DNA of 64,000 nucleotides, from NCBI RefSeq assembly GCF_014646895.1, contig NZ_BMOD01000009.1, positions 117,531-181,530 on the forward strand, read 5' to 3'. The notes beneath the pieces are model-generated. The model worked only from the letters and a program-made list of their open reading frames with translations, searched no databases and was not told the DNA's origin. Source of the DNA: Deinococcus roseus. GTDB taxonomy: Bacteria > Deinococcota > Deinococci > Deinococcales > Deinococcaceae. Below are positions 1 through 8,346 of the stretch, piece after piece. Made by a program: the position numbers and the translations under genes. Within the stretch, counting starts at the first letter, position 1. Each line of letters opens with the position of its first letter.

Positions 1-393
1 TTCTACAACAACCTGAAACACGGCAGTGGTGCCGTTGAGCACACCGGCGACAACCGCACTGGACAGGGCGAGGGAGACGATGAGAGCATCCTGGTGGAAC
101 TCGCCAAGGTGCCCCAGCAGATCCACCGTCTGGTGGTCTCGGTGAGCATTCACGAAGGACAGGCCAGAGGCCAGAGCTTCGGTCAAATCCGCAATGCCTT
201 CATCCGCGTGGTGGACGATGAAACTGGCACCGAAGTGGCCCGTTATGACCTCTCCGAAGATGCCAGCACCGAAACCCTGATGGTGTTCGGAGAACTTTAC
301 CGCCACGGTGGGGACTGGAAGTTCCGCGCTGTGGGTCAGGGCTACCGCGAAGGTCTGGAAGCTTTCCTCAGAAACCACGGTTTCAACGTTTAA
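1..393 (+). CDS. TerD-family protein, 5' truncated by window edge
   Basis: The reading frame is open from base 1 and ends at a TAA at 391-393, giving 130 visible residues. The C-terminal TerD signature is visible: a GDNRTGxGxGDDE loop near the start, then RYDLSEDASTET and WKFRAVGQGY. TerD-fold proteins are Ca2+-binding stress proteins of the Ter (tellurite/phage/colicin resistance) systems. The GDNRTG...GDDE acidic loop is the region expected to bind calcium. The downstream gene is a paralogue with the same motifs, so this is a tandem TerD pair. The true start lies upstream of the window. Confidence 0.93.
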   Translation, partial: FYNNLKHGSGAVEHTGDNRTGQGEGDDESILVELAKVPQQIHRLVVSVSIHEGQARGQSFGQIRNAFIRVVDDETGTEVARYDLSEDASTETLMVFGELYRHGGDWKFRAVGQGYREGLEAFLRNHGFNV

Positions 394-468
394 ATTTCAG
401 TTTTGACCGCGTTTCAAATCAGACAACCTCAACAAAGCCCATCACTCACTCAACTCAGGAGGGTTCAC

Positions 469-1047
469 ATGCCAGTCAGTTTAAGCAAAGGTGGAAATGT
501 CAGTTTGACCAAAGAAGCTCCCGGCCTCACCAGCATCACGGTGGGTCTGGGCTGGGACATCCGCACCACCGACGGGGCCGCATTCGACCTGGATGCCAGC
601 GCCTTTTTGATCGGTGAAAGCGGCAAGGTCGCCAGCGACTCTGATTTTGTCTTCTTCAACAACAGCAAGAGTGCAGATGGAAGTGTGGAGTACGGCGGAG
701 ACAACCGCACCGGGGAAGGAGCCGGGGACGATGAAACCATCAAGATCGACCTCAATGCTGTGCCCCAGAACGTCACCCGCATTGTGATTGCCGTGACCAT
801 CTACGATTCAGAAGCCCGCCGCCAGAACTTCGGCATGGTGCGCAACGCCTACGCACGTGTATTAAACAATGCAGGCGGCGCAGAAATTGCCCGTTATGAT
901 CTGAGTGAAGACGCCAGCACCGAAACCGCCATGATTTTCGCTGAAGTGTACCGCAACAACGCGGAGTGGAAATTCAAGGCCATCGGTCAGGGCTACAACA
1001 ACGGCCTGCGTGGCCTGGCTGTGGACTTCGGCGTCAACGTCGGCTAA
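469..1047 (+). CDS. terD: TerD-family calcium-binding stress protein
   Basis: A 192-residue TerD-fold protein. The start at 469 is chosen because AGGAGGG lies just upstream at proper spacing; the frame is open further up to 403 without a better start. Motifs in order: GLGWDIR (near 26), FDLDASAFLI (near 38), FFNN (near 64), GDNRTGEGAGDDE (near 79-91) and RYDLSEDASTET (near 145). It resembles the partial protein before it, so the pair arose by duplication. Known members bind Ca2+ and associate with the membrane-bound TerC-like partner, here encoded next. The exact paralogue (TerD, TerE or TerZ) cannot be told by eye. Confidence 0.93.
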   Translation: MPVSLSKGGNVSLTKEAPGLTSITVGLGWDIRTTDGAAFDLDASAFLIGESGKVASDSDFVFFNNSKSADGSVEYGGDNRTGEGAGDDETIKIDLNAVPQNVTRIVIAVTIYDSEARRQNFGMVRNAYARVLNNAGGAEIARYDLSEDASTETAMIFAEVYRNNAEWKFKAIGQGYNNGLRGLAVDFGVNVG

Positions 1048-1073
1048 GCCTGAAAAGCTCCATCCCCAATCCA

Positions 1074-1117
1074 ATCACCCCCGCGCCCGAGTGCTGTATA
1101 TGGGGTGCGGGGGTGAT
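1074..1117 (+). terminator. Stem-loop between terD and the DUF475 gene
   Basis: An 11-bp perfect inverted repeat (ATCACCCCCGC at 1074-1084, GCGGGGGTGAT at 1107-1117) encloses a 22-nt loop. No T-run follows, so this is either a weak terminator/attenuator or an mRNA-processing hairpin that sets differential expression of terD and the membrane gene. Confidence 0.5.
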
Positions 1118-1174
1118 GTTGTACAGCGGCCAGGGCACACATGTAAAACCCGGCCGTGCAGTTGAAAGGACAAG

Positions 1175-2218
1175 ATGTTACGTCAAGAGTTTGGGTTCGC
1201 ATTTCTGGTGACCCTCGTCTGTCTTGCAGGGGCCTTCTTTTACGGCTTCAAGACCGGCGACATCACCACCGCTGGTTCATTTTTGCTCATCGCCCTGATC
1301 CTGGGGGTGATGGAGGTGTCCCTGAGTTTCGACAACGCTGTGGTGAATGCCAGCGTGCTGAAAAACATGGACGCCGTATGGCAAAGGCGCTTTCTCACCT
1401 GGGGGATTTTGATTGCAGTGTTCGGGATGCGTTTCCTCTTCCCCATCGTGATTGTGGCCCTGGTGGCCAACCTGGGGTTCATCGAGGTGGTCAACCTGGC
1501 CTTCACCAACCCAACGGAGTACGCCAAGCACCTCACCGAAGCCCACGTGCCGATTTCTGCGTTCGGGGGAACCTTCCTGCTGCTGGTGTTCCTGAAGTAC
1601 CTGATGGACCCCGAAAAAGAAGTGCACTGGCTGGCTTTCATTGAACGTCCCCTGGCCAAAATTGGTCGCCTGGACACCATTCAGGTCTTTGTGACCGGCA
1701 CTTTGTTGCTGGTGCTGGTGAGCACCATGGTTCACCCTGAAGAAAAACTGGTGGCCCTGGTTTCAGGCCTGATTGGCATCCTCACCTACATCCTGATTGA
1801 CGCCCTGGGGGGTCTCTTTGAGGTGGATGACATCGCCGCCAGGGCAGGCGCTGCAGGTCTGACTGCTTTCATTTACCTGGAAGTGCTGGACGCCAGCTTC
1901 TCTCTGGATGGGGTGATCGGGGCTTTCGCCATCACCAAGGAAATCGTGGTGATTGCCGCAGGTCTGTGCATTGGTGCGGTTTTTGTGCGTTCCCTGACCC
2001 TGATGCTGGTGAAAAGGGGCACCCTGGCACAGTACGTGTTCCTGGAGCACGGAGCCCACTACGGCATCGGTGCCCTGGCCGTGATCATGCTGCTGGGCAT
2101 GGGACACATTGAAATTCCTGAACTGGTCACTGGTCTGATCGGGGTGGGTTTCATTGTGGCCTCGGTGCTGTGGTCCATGAAATACCAGCGGGACAATCCC
2201 CAGCTGACCGAAGGGTGA
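1175..2218 (+). CDS. DUF475 / TerC-like integral membrane protein
   Basis: A 347-residue polytopic membrane protein. The start has AAAGGA seven bases upstream. At least eight hydrophobic segments are visible. The two acidic intramembrane motifs typical of the TerC/DUF475 group are present: MEVSLSFDNAVVNA near residue 45 and LDASFSLDGVIGAF near 235. Family members act as membrane anchors and probably metal-efflux partners for TerD proteins; the latter is known from comparative work rather than shown here. It sits directly behind two terD genes and ends at a strong terminator, so it closes the first transcription unit of the Ter cluster. Confidence 0.9.
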   Translation: MLRQEFGFAFLVTLVCLAGAFFYGFKTGDITTAGSFLLIALILGVMEVSLSFDNAVVNASVLKNMDAVWQRRFLTWGILIAVFGMRFLFPIVIVALVANLGFIEVVNLAFTNPTEYAKHLTEAHVPISAFGGTFLLLVFLKYLMDPEKEVHWLAFIERPLAKIGRLDTIQVFVTGTLLLVLVSTMVHPEEKLVALVSGLIGILTYILIDALGGLFEVDDIAARAGAAGLTAFIYLEVLDASFSLDGVIGAFAITKEIVVIAAGLCIGAVFVRSLTLMLVKRGTLAQYVFLEHGAHYGIGALAVIMLLGMGHIEIPELVTGLIGVGFIVASVLWSMKYQRDNPQLTEG

Positions 2219-2234
2219 ATCCAGAATCCAATCT

Positions 2235-2260
2235 GGCGAGGCTTGTTCCTCGCCTTTTTT
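2235..2260 (+). terminator. Rho-independent terminator after DUF475 gene
   Basis: GGCGAGG (2235-2241) pairs with CCTCGCC (2248-2254) across the loop CTTGTT and is followed by six T residues. It separates the TerD-DUF475 unit from the biosynthetic part of the cluster, which has its own promoter. Confidence 0.88.
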
Positions 2261-2303
2261 ATCCCTGCTTTTGGCGTGTTGTGAAGGCATCACCACTTTC
2301 CCC

Positions 2304-2319
2304 TACAATCAGGGAAATG
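2304..2319 (+). promoter_or_regulatory. -10 box for the Ter biosynthetic operon; possible leaderless ATG
   Basis: TACAAT at 2304-2309 lies seven bases before an in-frame ATG at 2317. The same geometry recurs at several genes in this window. Transcription would begin at or next to 2317. Translation could therefore start leaderless at 2317, or at 2353 using a GAGGAA site on a 36-nt leader. No good -35 is seen; TTGTGA at 2279 is 19 bases away. Confidence 0.55.
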
Positions 2320-2352
2320 CAGCGCAGGTTTGCAAGAAAAATCGAGGAACGA

Positions 2353-3384
2353 ATGAAAACACGGGTCTGGTTCAACAAAGGTTTCAGCGTCATTCACCAT
2401 GTGCTCAATGCCATGCATGCCACCGGTCAGTGGGAACTTTATGCCACCCACACCACCCCGGAAGCCCCCATGCTGTATGGTCCCTGGCACCATGAACTGG
2501 AACCTGCAGGATTGACGGGCAGAAAGTACCTGAACTGGGCACTGGAGTACTGCAAGAAACACCGCATTGAGGTGTTCTTTCCCTGCAAGGAAAAAAGCCT
2601 GATCAAAAAGCATGAGGCAGAATTTGCAGCCATCGGGACCACACTGGTGGTCTCTGCAAGCCCTGAAGTCCTGCGTCTGGTGGACCACAAAGCCGAATTT
2701 CTGCAGACCTTCCCCACCCACATCTGCCCCATCCCGGATTTCCGCACTTTTCACACCCTGGATGAATTCAATCAGGCGGTGGAGGAATTGGGCGGGGAAC
2801 GCAAAGCCCTGTGCTTCAAACCCAGTGTGGGCATTTACGCCAGCGGTTTTCGCATGCTGACCCGCAAAAGCCGCATGACCCTGCTGCTGGGCAATGAACT
2901 GTATGCCATGAGTTATCAGGAAGCCAGGGCCTACTTTGGCAACAACAGGAAGTTTGCCAAAATGATGCTGATGGAGGTGTGCGAGGGCACCGAACGCTCC
3001 ATTGACTGCGTGGCCCTCAATGGAGAACTGGCCCAGTGTGTCATTCGCAGCAAAAGCAAGGAAGGGGCACAGGTCAGTGAGGACAACGCAGCAGTGGAGC
3101 AGATGGCCCGTGAAATCACCCGGCATTACGGCCTGAATGGCATCTTCAACATTCAATTGAAAGACCGGGGCGGGGTCCCCAACATGCTGGAAATCAATGC
3201 CCGGCCCAGTGGAGGCATGCACCTGAGCATCACCGCAGGCCTGAACTTTGGTCATGTGGCGGCACTGATGGCCCTGGGTCACCTGACCCCCGATCAGGTG
3301 CCTGCCCCAAAACGCAATGTGCGGATGCTGGCCATCATGGGCAGTGTTCTGGTGCGGGATGATGTGCTGGAGGAAGTGCATTGA
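2353..3384 (+). CDS. ATP-grasp domain protein of the Ter module
   Basis: A 343-residue protein. I start it at 2353 (MKTRVWFNKGFS), where GAGGAA is correctly placed. An in-frame ATG at 2317, next to a -10 box, would add 12 residues. The C-terminal half has ATP-grasp features: the LCFKPSVGIYASGF nucleotide-binding stretch (near 158-171), the FNIQLKD strand and the metal-binding MLEINARPSGGMH motif (near 302-313). ATP-grasp enzymes ligate a carboxylate to an amine or thiol through an acyl-phosphate. In Ter systems this family is predicted, by comparative genomics, to help make a nucleoside-like metabolite. Its stop overlaps the TTG start of the next gene, so the two are translationally coupled. 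Confidence 0.85.
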   Translation: MKTRVWFNKGFSVIHHVLNAMHATGQWELYATHTTPEAPMLYGPWHHELEPAGLTGRKYLNWALEYCKKHRIEVFFPCKEKSLIKKHEAEFAAIGTTLVVSASPEVLRLVDHKAEFLQTFPTHICPIPDFRTFHTLDEFNQAVEELGGERKALCFKPSVGIYASGFRMLTRKSRMTLLLGNELYAMSYQEARAYFGNNRKFAKMMLMEVCEGTERSIDCVALNGELAQCVIRSKSKEGAQVSEDNAAVEQMAREITRHYGLNGIFNIQLKDRGGVPNMLEINARPSGGMHLSITAGLNFGHVAALMALGHLTPDQVPAPKRNVRMLAIMGSVLVRDDVLEEVH

Positions 3385-4529
3385 GTCCCTCTTCCATCCA
3401 GGCGGTCAAGCAGGTGGTGCTGCCCTCTGGCACCTTGACCATCGAGCTGCATGACGAGCAGGTGCCTCTGGACACCATCACAGAATATGCGGTCCGGCAG
3501 AATCCCCGGCGTGGATTTCTGTTCGTCAGCAAAATTCTGGGCAAGCACCTTCCTGTGAAACCTTCCGAAGCCCTGAAACACCACTGCTCCCTGGCAAAGT
3601 CCCTGCCCCTGGATGCAGAAGGGCCTGTGCTGTTCATCGGGATGGCTGAAACAGCCACAGGCCTCTCTGCCAGCATCTTTGAGGAACACTGCAAGCTGAC
3701 AGGAAGAAAGGACGCGCTGTACCTGCCTTCCACCCGTTACCGTCTGGGTGAGCATGCCACCTTGCTGTTTCAGGAAACCCACTCGCACGCCACAGACCAC
3801 CTGATCTACCCTCCTCAGGACCCTGAGAAAAAAGCTTTGTGGGACCATGCCAGAACCCTGGTGCTGATTGACGATGAGATCACCACTGGCAAGACCCTCA
3901 AGGCCCTCACGCATACCCTCAAAGCCGCCCTGCCAGCTTTGCAGGAAGTGCATCTGGTGTGTTTCACCAGCTGGCTGGATTTGCCCCCTGCAGTGCTGCA
4001 GGAAGAATTCGGATTGCCTGTGCAGATTCACGCCCTGGTGAAAGGCCGCATGGATTTCACCCCCAACCCAGAATTTGCTCCCCCTGAGCTGCCAAAAGTA
4101 ACGGGCAACGGCGCAGACAAGACTCCCCTGATTCGCAAAGAGTACTCGCGTCTGGGAAGGCTGCCTGATGAACATGCACTTCCAGAACACCTGCAGAAAA
4201 AGGTTGCTGAACTGCCCCTGCAGGACAGACCCATTCTGGTGCTGGGAACCGGAGAATTCGCTTTTGAACCCCTGAAATTTGCAGCAGCGCTGGAAAATGC
4301 CGGGCACCAGGTGGTCTTTCACACCACCACCCGCAGCCCGATTTTGCCGGGCGAGGTGATTCACAGCCGCCTGGAATTCCCGGACAACTATGGGGACCAG
4401 ATTCCCAACTACCTGTACAACCACCATCCAGCACAGTATTCCCGCATCATGCTGTGTTTTGAAACCCTTCCGACTTCCGAAGACCAGACCCTGGCTGACC
4501 TGCTGCAGGCAGAAACGGTCTACTTTTGA
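3381..4529 (+). CDS. Phosphoribosyltransferase (PRTase_2) with C-terminal TRSP domain
   Basis: A 382-residue protein starting at an unusual TTG. GGAGGA ends six bases before it, and the TTGA overlap with the preceding stop supports this start. The N-terminal half is a type I PRTase: FIGMAETATG (near 85-94) and the PRPP-binding loop LIDDEITTGKT (near 162-172). The C-terminal part (from about 235) contains the diagnostic TTTRSP stretch of the TRSP domain and ends in an LCFETLPTSEDQ segment. The combination PRTase_2 plus TRSP is restricted to Ter-type clusters. It is predicted to act on a base or nucleoside-like substrate with PRPP; the actual substrate is unknown. Confidence 0.88.
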   Translation: MSPSSIQAVKQVVLPSGTLTIELHDEQVPLDTITEYAVRQNPRRGFLFVSKILGKHLPVKPSEALKHHCSLAKSLPLDAEGPVLFIGMAETATGLSASIFEEHCKLTGRKDALYLPSTRYRLGEHATLLFQETHSHATDHLIYPPQDPEKKALWDHARTLVLIDDEITTGKTLKALTHTLKAALPALQEVHLVCFTSWLDLPPAVLQEEFGLPVQIHALVKGRMDFTPNPEFAPPELPKVTGNGADKTPLIRKEYSRLGRLPDEHALPEHLQKKVAELPLQDRPILVLGTGEFAFEPLKFAAALENAGHQVVFHTTTRSPILPGEVIHSRLEFPDNYGDQIPNYLYNHHPAQYSRIMLCFETLPTSEDQTLADLLQAETVYF

Positions 4530-4536
4530 GGCAAGC

Positions 4537-5277
4537 ATGCTGATTTTCACGGACCTGGACGACACCCTCTTTCAGACAGAACGCAAACTGCACCTGAGGC
4601 AAAAATCCCAGGAGCAGGCCACCAACGTGGTGCAAGACGGCAGTGGCGTGAAGCCCACCTTCATGCTGGAACACCAGAAAAAGCTGCTGGACTGGCTTTC
4701 ACACGGAGAAGTCATTGCCGTGACAGGCCGGGACCGCAGGGCCTTTGAAGCCCTGCAAATCAAATGGGGCAGCCATGCCATCCTGAACCACGGGGCCACC
4801 CTCCTGCTCTGGCAGGAAAATGGCTGGACCGACGACCCGGAATGGACCGACCACATGCGCCAGCAGGCCAGCCACTACCAGCACCTCCTGCAAGAAGCCC
4901 TGAGGTTGCTCCAGGAAGCCCATCCTGATCCAGAATTGATGTTTCACCGCATCATTCAGGAAGGGGACTTGCCCATCTGCACGGTCAGCAAGGTGCGTGG
5001 CCTTCCCGAGTCTGCACTGGCAGAAGTGCTGCAAACCGTACAGCAAAAACTTGGATCAGAAGGGTACTATGTGCACCTGAATGGCAACAACCTGTCTTTT
5101 GTTCCGCATGCTGTTCGCAAGAAACATGCCGTGGAACACCTGAAAGCAAAACGGGGAGCAGGGCTGACCCTGGGCATCGGGGACAGCCACACCGATCTGG
5201 AGTTCATGCAAAGTTGTGATTTCTGGATGACCCCCTCTCAGAGCCAGATTGCACGCCTGCTGGAGCCCCATGCCTGA
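4537..5277 (+). CDS. HAD-superfamily hydrolase of the Ter module
   Basis: A 246-residue HAD phosphatase of the Cof/sucrose-phosphate-phosphatase type. Motif I is DLDDTLF at residues 6-12 (nucleophile D6, acid D8). Motif II is AVTGRD (near 60). The C-terminal motif III/IV region is LGIGDSHTDLEFM (near 213-225). The middle cap region is about 100 residues. Spacing to the preceding gene is 7 nt and GAGG overlaps that gene's end. It probably dephosphorylates a phosphorylated intermediate made by the neighbouring PRTases; this is inference from context. It overlaps the next gene by 8 nt. Confidence 0.85.
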   Translation: MLIFTDLDDTLFQTERKLHLRQKSQEQATNVVQDGSGVKPTFMLEHQKKLLDWLSHGEVIAVTGRDRRAFEALQIKWGSHAILNHGATLLLWQENGWTDDPEWTDHMRQQASHYQHLLQEALRLLQEAHPDPELMFHRIIQEGDLPICTVSKVRGLPESALAEVLQTVQQKLGSEGYYVHLNGNNLSFVPHAVRKKHAVEHLKAKRGAGLTLGIGDSHTDLEFMQSCDFWMTPSQSQIARLLEPHA

Positions 5278-6394
5278 TTTTTCATTGACGCCCATGCCCA
5301 CCAGTTACGATCCCCAGGACGTGACTTTTTTGCTGCTTCCCATCGAGATCGAAACACTGAGTGTGGAAGAGAAAGAAAAACGCATCCAGTCCGGGAACAG
5401 CCATTACAGTGAAATCCTTTCCATCGAGTCTCCCCCAAAAGCCGATTATCTGGAGCTGTACCATCGGGCGGTGGAGCGGCAGGCTGCACGTGTGGCACAG
5501 GACATTCGTCTGCTGGCTGCACAACTGGTGCAGGACACGCCAGCAGGGCAGAAACTGGTGCTGGTCAGCCTTGCACGGGCAGGAACGCCAGTGGGGGTGC
5601 TGCTCACCCGCTTTCTGCGCAGTTGTGGCCATGAGGTGCAGCACTACAGTGTCAGCATCATCCGGGACAGGGGGCTGGACCTGCATGCCCTGCAGCACAT
5701 TGTGAATCAGGAAGGAAACCTTGCTGAACACCTGCATTTCATTGATGGCTGGACGGGCAAAGGGGTGATTTCCAGAGAACTGCAAATCAGTGTGGATCAC
5801 TTCAATGCCGAGCAGGGCACCCGCCTTTCCAGCAACCTTTATGTTCTGGCAGACATCAGTGGCACCGCCCACCATGCACCCACCCATGAAGATTACCTGA
5901 TTCCACATGCTGTCCTGAACGGAACGGTTTCAGGCCTGATCAGCAGAACCGTCAGGCAGCCTGAAGCCTATGCAGCAGGGGCTTTTGATGGGGCCATGCA
6001 TCTGGAACACCTCACTGCACAGGATGAAACTTTGACCTACCTGGGCATGATTGAGGAGCATCATCCCCAGCCGCCCCAACTGCCGGAACTTCTTTCAGAT
6101 TCACCGCGTAATACAGCTCAGTTGAGAACAACCTCCATGCAGTGCCTGCAGGACCTGCAACGCGGGTATGGAGAGCGTCCGCTCAATTACATCAAACCTG
6201 GTGTGGGTGAAAGCACGCGGGTGATGCTGCGCAGAATTCCTGAACGGTTGATTGTGCGGGACCCGCAGCATCCTGATGTGCATCACCTGATCGAGCTGGC
6301 GGAAAAACGCCAGGTAGAGGTCACAAAACAGGTAGACTTGCCTTACCAGGCAGTGGCACTGATCCGGCCACTTCTGACAGATCAGGACATATAG
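5270..6394 (+). CDS. StiP-family protein: PRTase_1 plus PELOTA RNA-binding domain
   Basis: A 374-residue protein. The ATG at 5270 is preferred because GGAG lies four bases upstream and it gives an 8-nt overlap with the HAD gene. The N-terminal two-thirds match the family annotated as cysteine protease StiP or PRTase_1 (VLVSLARAGTPVGVLL near 103-118, HFIDGWTGKGVI near 157). The C-terminal about 60 residues (RLIVRDPQHPDVHHLIELA ... LPYQAVALIRP) look like the PELOTA/L30-type RNA-binding domain fused to this family in Ter clusters. The predicted role is base exchange or modification of an RNA or nucleotide. The protease name is historical and I see no clear protease triad. Confidence 0.85.
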   Translation: MPDFSLTPMPTSYDPQDVTFLLLPIEIETLSVEEKEKRIQSGNSHYSEILSIESPPKADYLELYHRAVERQAARVAQDIRLLAAQLVQDTPAGQKLVLVSLARAGTPVGVLLTRFLRSCGHEVQHYSVSIIRDRGLDLHALQHIVNQEGNLAEHLHFIDGWTGKGVISRELQISVDHFNAEQGTRLSSNLYVLADISGTAHHAPTHEDYLIPHAVLNGTVSGLISRTVRQPEAYAAGAFDGAMHLEHLTAQDETLTYLGMIEEHHPQPPQLPELLSDSPRNTAQLRTTSMQCLQDLQRGYGERPLNYIKPGVGESTRVMLRRIPERLIVRDPQHPDVHHLIELAEKRQVEVTKQVDLPYQAVALIRPLLTDQDI

Positions 6395-6407
6395 AAAGGG
6401 GTACCAC

Positions 6408-6863
6408 ATGAGTTTTTTCAACAAACTGAAAGGCGCAGCCCAATCCATCGCAGGAGACCTGCAAAAAAGTGCAAAGCAATTCATGAACCGTGAATTTGCA
6501 GAGGCCAGCATGGCCGCCTGTGCCCTGATGGCAGCCGCCGATGGAAAAATCGACTCCACGGAGCGCAGCAAAACCGCACAATTCATCATGAGCAATTCCG
6601 TGCTGCAGTCTTTTGATGTGGCCACCCTCAAACAGAAATTTGAATTTTACTGTGGCAAACTGGAACAGGATTTCGATTTCGGCAAAATTGAAGCCATCCA
6701 GGCTGTGGGCAAACTGAAAAACAAACCGGAAGCGGCCCGTGCTGCTGTGCAGGTCGCGCTGGTGATCGCCAATGCAGACGGCAACTTTGACGAGAAAGAG
6801 CGTCAGGTGCTGCGGGAAATCTGCAATGCCGTGGCCATCAGCCCCAGCGAATTCGGCGCCTGA
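6408..6863 (+). CDS. terB: TerB-family tellurite resistance protein
   Basis: A 151-residue, all-helical TerB domain protein. The paired acidic repeat that defines TerB is clear: ALMAAADGKIDSTER (near 39-53) and ALVIANADGNFDEKER (near 121-136), each a metal-binding Asp/Glu helix. Length matches the family. AAAGGGG lies upstream at good spacing. TerB is a cytoplasmic acidic helical protein thought to link TerD/TerC membrane complexes with associated enzymes. It sits between the StiP-family gene and the lyase in the same operon. Confidence 0.93.
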   Translation: MSFFNKLKGAAQSIAGDLQKSAKQFMNREFAEASMAACALMAAADGKIDSTERSKTAQFIMSNSVLQSFDVATLKQKFEFYCGKLEQDFDFGKIEAIQAVGKLKNKPEAARAAVQVALVIANADGNFDEKERQVLREICNAVAISPSEFGA

Positions 6864-6884
6864 GCAGTCCGGGAACCCACACTG

Positions 6885-7787
6885 ATGCAGGCACTTGAAC
6901 TGGGCGCTTCCCTGTATGTCCCTGGCACGCATCCACAACTCCTTTCCATCGTCAACGCAGAAAAATACCCTTTTCTGCGTTCGGTGATCATTTGCACAGA
7001 AGATGCTGTTTTGCCGCAGCATCTTCCAGAGGCGCTGCACAACATCAATCAGACCCTGCAGGAGTTGAGAAGCAGCAACCTGAAGGTGTTTGTGCGGGCC
7101 AGAAACATCCCGGTTTTGCAGCAATTGCTGGACCTGCCTGGAATCGAGCAGGTCGAGGGCTTTGTGCTTCCCAAAGTGGAGCCGCAAAACCTTCCCCTGT
7201 GGATGGGCACCCTGAAAGGCACCACATTCCAGATCATGCCCACCCTGGAAACCCGGGTGGTTTTTGACCGTGGAGCCCTGGACGAGTTGCGTTCCATGCT
7301 GCTGGCCCAGCAACACCGGGTGCTGTCTTTAAGGATTGGGGGCAATGACCTGCTGAGCCTGCTGAACATGCGCCGCAGCCGGGGGGTCAGTGCCTACCAG
7401 ACCCCACTGGGCACCCTGATCAACCAGCTGGTTTTGCAATTCAAGCCTTACGGGTTCAACCTGAGTGCTCCGGTTTACGATTTCACGGATGACCCGGAAA
7501 CCCTGGTGCAGGAAACCCGCATGGATTTGCAGAACGGTCTTTTTGGCAAGACTGCCATTCACCCCTCCCAGGTTCCGGTGATTGAAAGCCTGTACCGGGT
7601 GTCTGGCACCGATCTGGAAATGGCTGAAGCCATTCTGGCTGCAGATGCTCCTGCAGTGTTCAAAATGGGAGATGCCATGTGCGAACCTGCGACCCACCGC
7701 AACTGGGCCGAACAGGTGGTGGACCGGTACCAGGTGTATGGTCTGGACCCGGGCACCTCTGTGCAGCTTCATGCTGTGAATGAATAA
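6885..7787 (+). CDS. HpcH/HpaI aldolase / citrate-lyase-beta-like enzyme of the Ter module
   Basis: A 300-residue TIM-barrel protein of the HpcH/CitE superfamily. Visible are the SVIICTEDAV strand (near 34-43), KVFVRARNIP (near 65-74), GFVLPKVEPQN (near 90-100), the acidic MPTLETRVVFD strand (near 118-128) and GKTAIHPSQVPVI (near 222-234), all canonical for the family. Members cleave or form C-C bonds of acyl-CoA or 2-oxo acids with Mg2+. A ter-specific clade of this family accompanies the PRTase/ATP-grasp genes, so it probably supplies or processes a building block for the same metabolite. It is the last gene of the cluster, 21 nt behind terB. Confidence 0.87.
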   Translation: MQALELGASLYVPGTHPQLLSIVNAEKYPFLRSVIICTEDAVLPQHLPEALHNINQTLQELRSSNLKVFVRARNIPVLQQLLDLPGIEQVEGFVLPKVEPQNLPLWMGTLKGTTFQIMPTLETRVVFDRGALDELRSMLLAQQHRVLSLRIGGNDLLSLLNMRRSRGVSAYQTPLGTLINQLVLQFKPYGFNLSAPVYDFTDDPETLVQETRMDLQNGLFGKTAIHPSQVPVIESLYRVSGTDLEMAEAILAADAPAVFKMGDAMCEPATHRNWAEQVVDRYQVYGLDPGTSVQLHAVNE

Positions 7788-7809
7788 CACCTGCAAGTAA
7801 CACCTGCTG

Positions 7810-7868
7810 GTTGTCAGGGGAAACCCACCTGCTTGATCCACAAGTGCAGATGGGTTTCCCCTGACAAC
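7810..7868. terminator. Long perfect hairpin closing the Ter cluster
   Basis: An 18-bp perfect inverted repeat (GTTGTCAGGGGAAACCCA at 7810-7827 and its complement at 7851-7868) has a 23-nt loop. The loop itself can extend the stem (CTGCTTG against CAAGTGCAG with a one-base bulge). No T-run follows in either direction. It probably ends or protects the 3' end of the Ter transcript. Confidence 0.65.
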
Positions 7869-7910
7869 TCAAATTCAAGAAAAGCTCCAGAACCAGCACC
7901 CATGAACACC

Positions 7911-7926
7911 TACAATCAGAGCCATG
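7911..7926 (+). promoter_or_regulatory. -10 box of leaderless DoxX-like gene
   Basis: TACAAT at 7911-7916 ends seven bases before the ATG at 7924, so the transcript should begin at the start codon. No Shine-Dalgarno sequence is present and no -35 is obvious. Confidence 0.65.
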
Positions 7927-8346
7927 CTCAGGTCATTGCAACAATTCACCAGACGTGCCTGGAAAAATCCTGCCTGGAAACGCAGAACCCGCCTTTCGCT
8001 GGGAGCACTGTTTGTGTTCACAGGCATCTGCCATTTCTGGGTGCCCAGAATGTTTCTGTCCATCATGCCAAAATGGGTGCCTTTTCCAGAGGCTGCTGTG
8101 GCCCTCAGTGGTGCAGCAGAGGTGGCTGGAGGGCTGGGTTTGCTGAGCAAGGCCACACGCAAACCTGCTGGCCTGGGGCTGGTGGCCTTGCTGTTGCTGG
8201 TTTTTCCAGCCAACATCCAGATGCTGTTGTGGGCCAGAAAATTCCCTGTACCGGTGTGGCTGTTGTGGTTGAGGTTGCCTTTGCAGCCCCTCTTGATCTG
8301 GCTGGTGTGGTGGGCCAGTCAGGATGAGACTGAAGCGCGGGTTTGA
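7924..8346 (+). CDS. DoxX-like small integral membrane protein
   Basis: A 140-residue protein with a basic N-terminus followed by four hydrophobic segments (near 26-45, 55-75, 82-102 and 108-130). This is the usual layout of DoxX/MauE-type membrane proteins; FTGICHFWVP and ALSGAAEVAGGLGLL are typical of that group. Function of the family is loosely tied to redox or sulfur metabolism; nothing here fixes a substrate. The gene is predicted to be leaderless (see the -10 box at 7911) and stands alone between the Ter cluster hairpin and the next leaderless gene. Confidence 0.75.
   Translation: MLRSLQQFTRRAWKNPAWKRRTRLSLGALFVFTGICHFWVPRMFLSIMPKWVPFPEAAVALSGAAEVAGGLGLLSKATRKPAGLGLVALLLLVFPANIQMLLWARKFPVPVWLLWLRLPLQPLLIWLVWWASQDETEARV

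Noticed and set aside
5270..6394. Calling the StiP-family gene a cysteine protease
   Set aside because: The family name is inherited; the visible features are PRTase-like plus a PELOTA-type RNA-binding tail, and no protease triad is evident.
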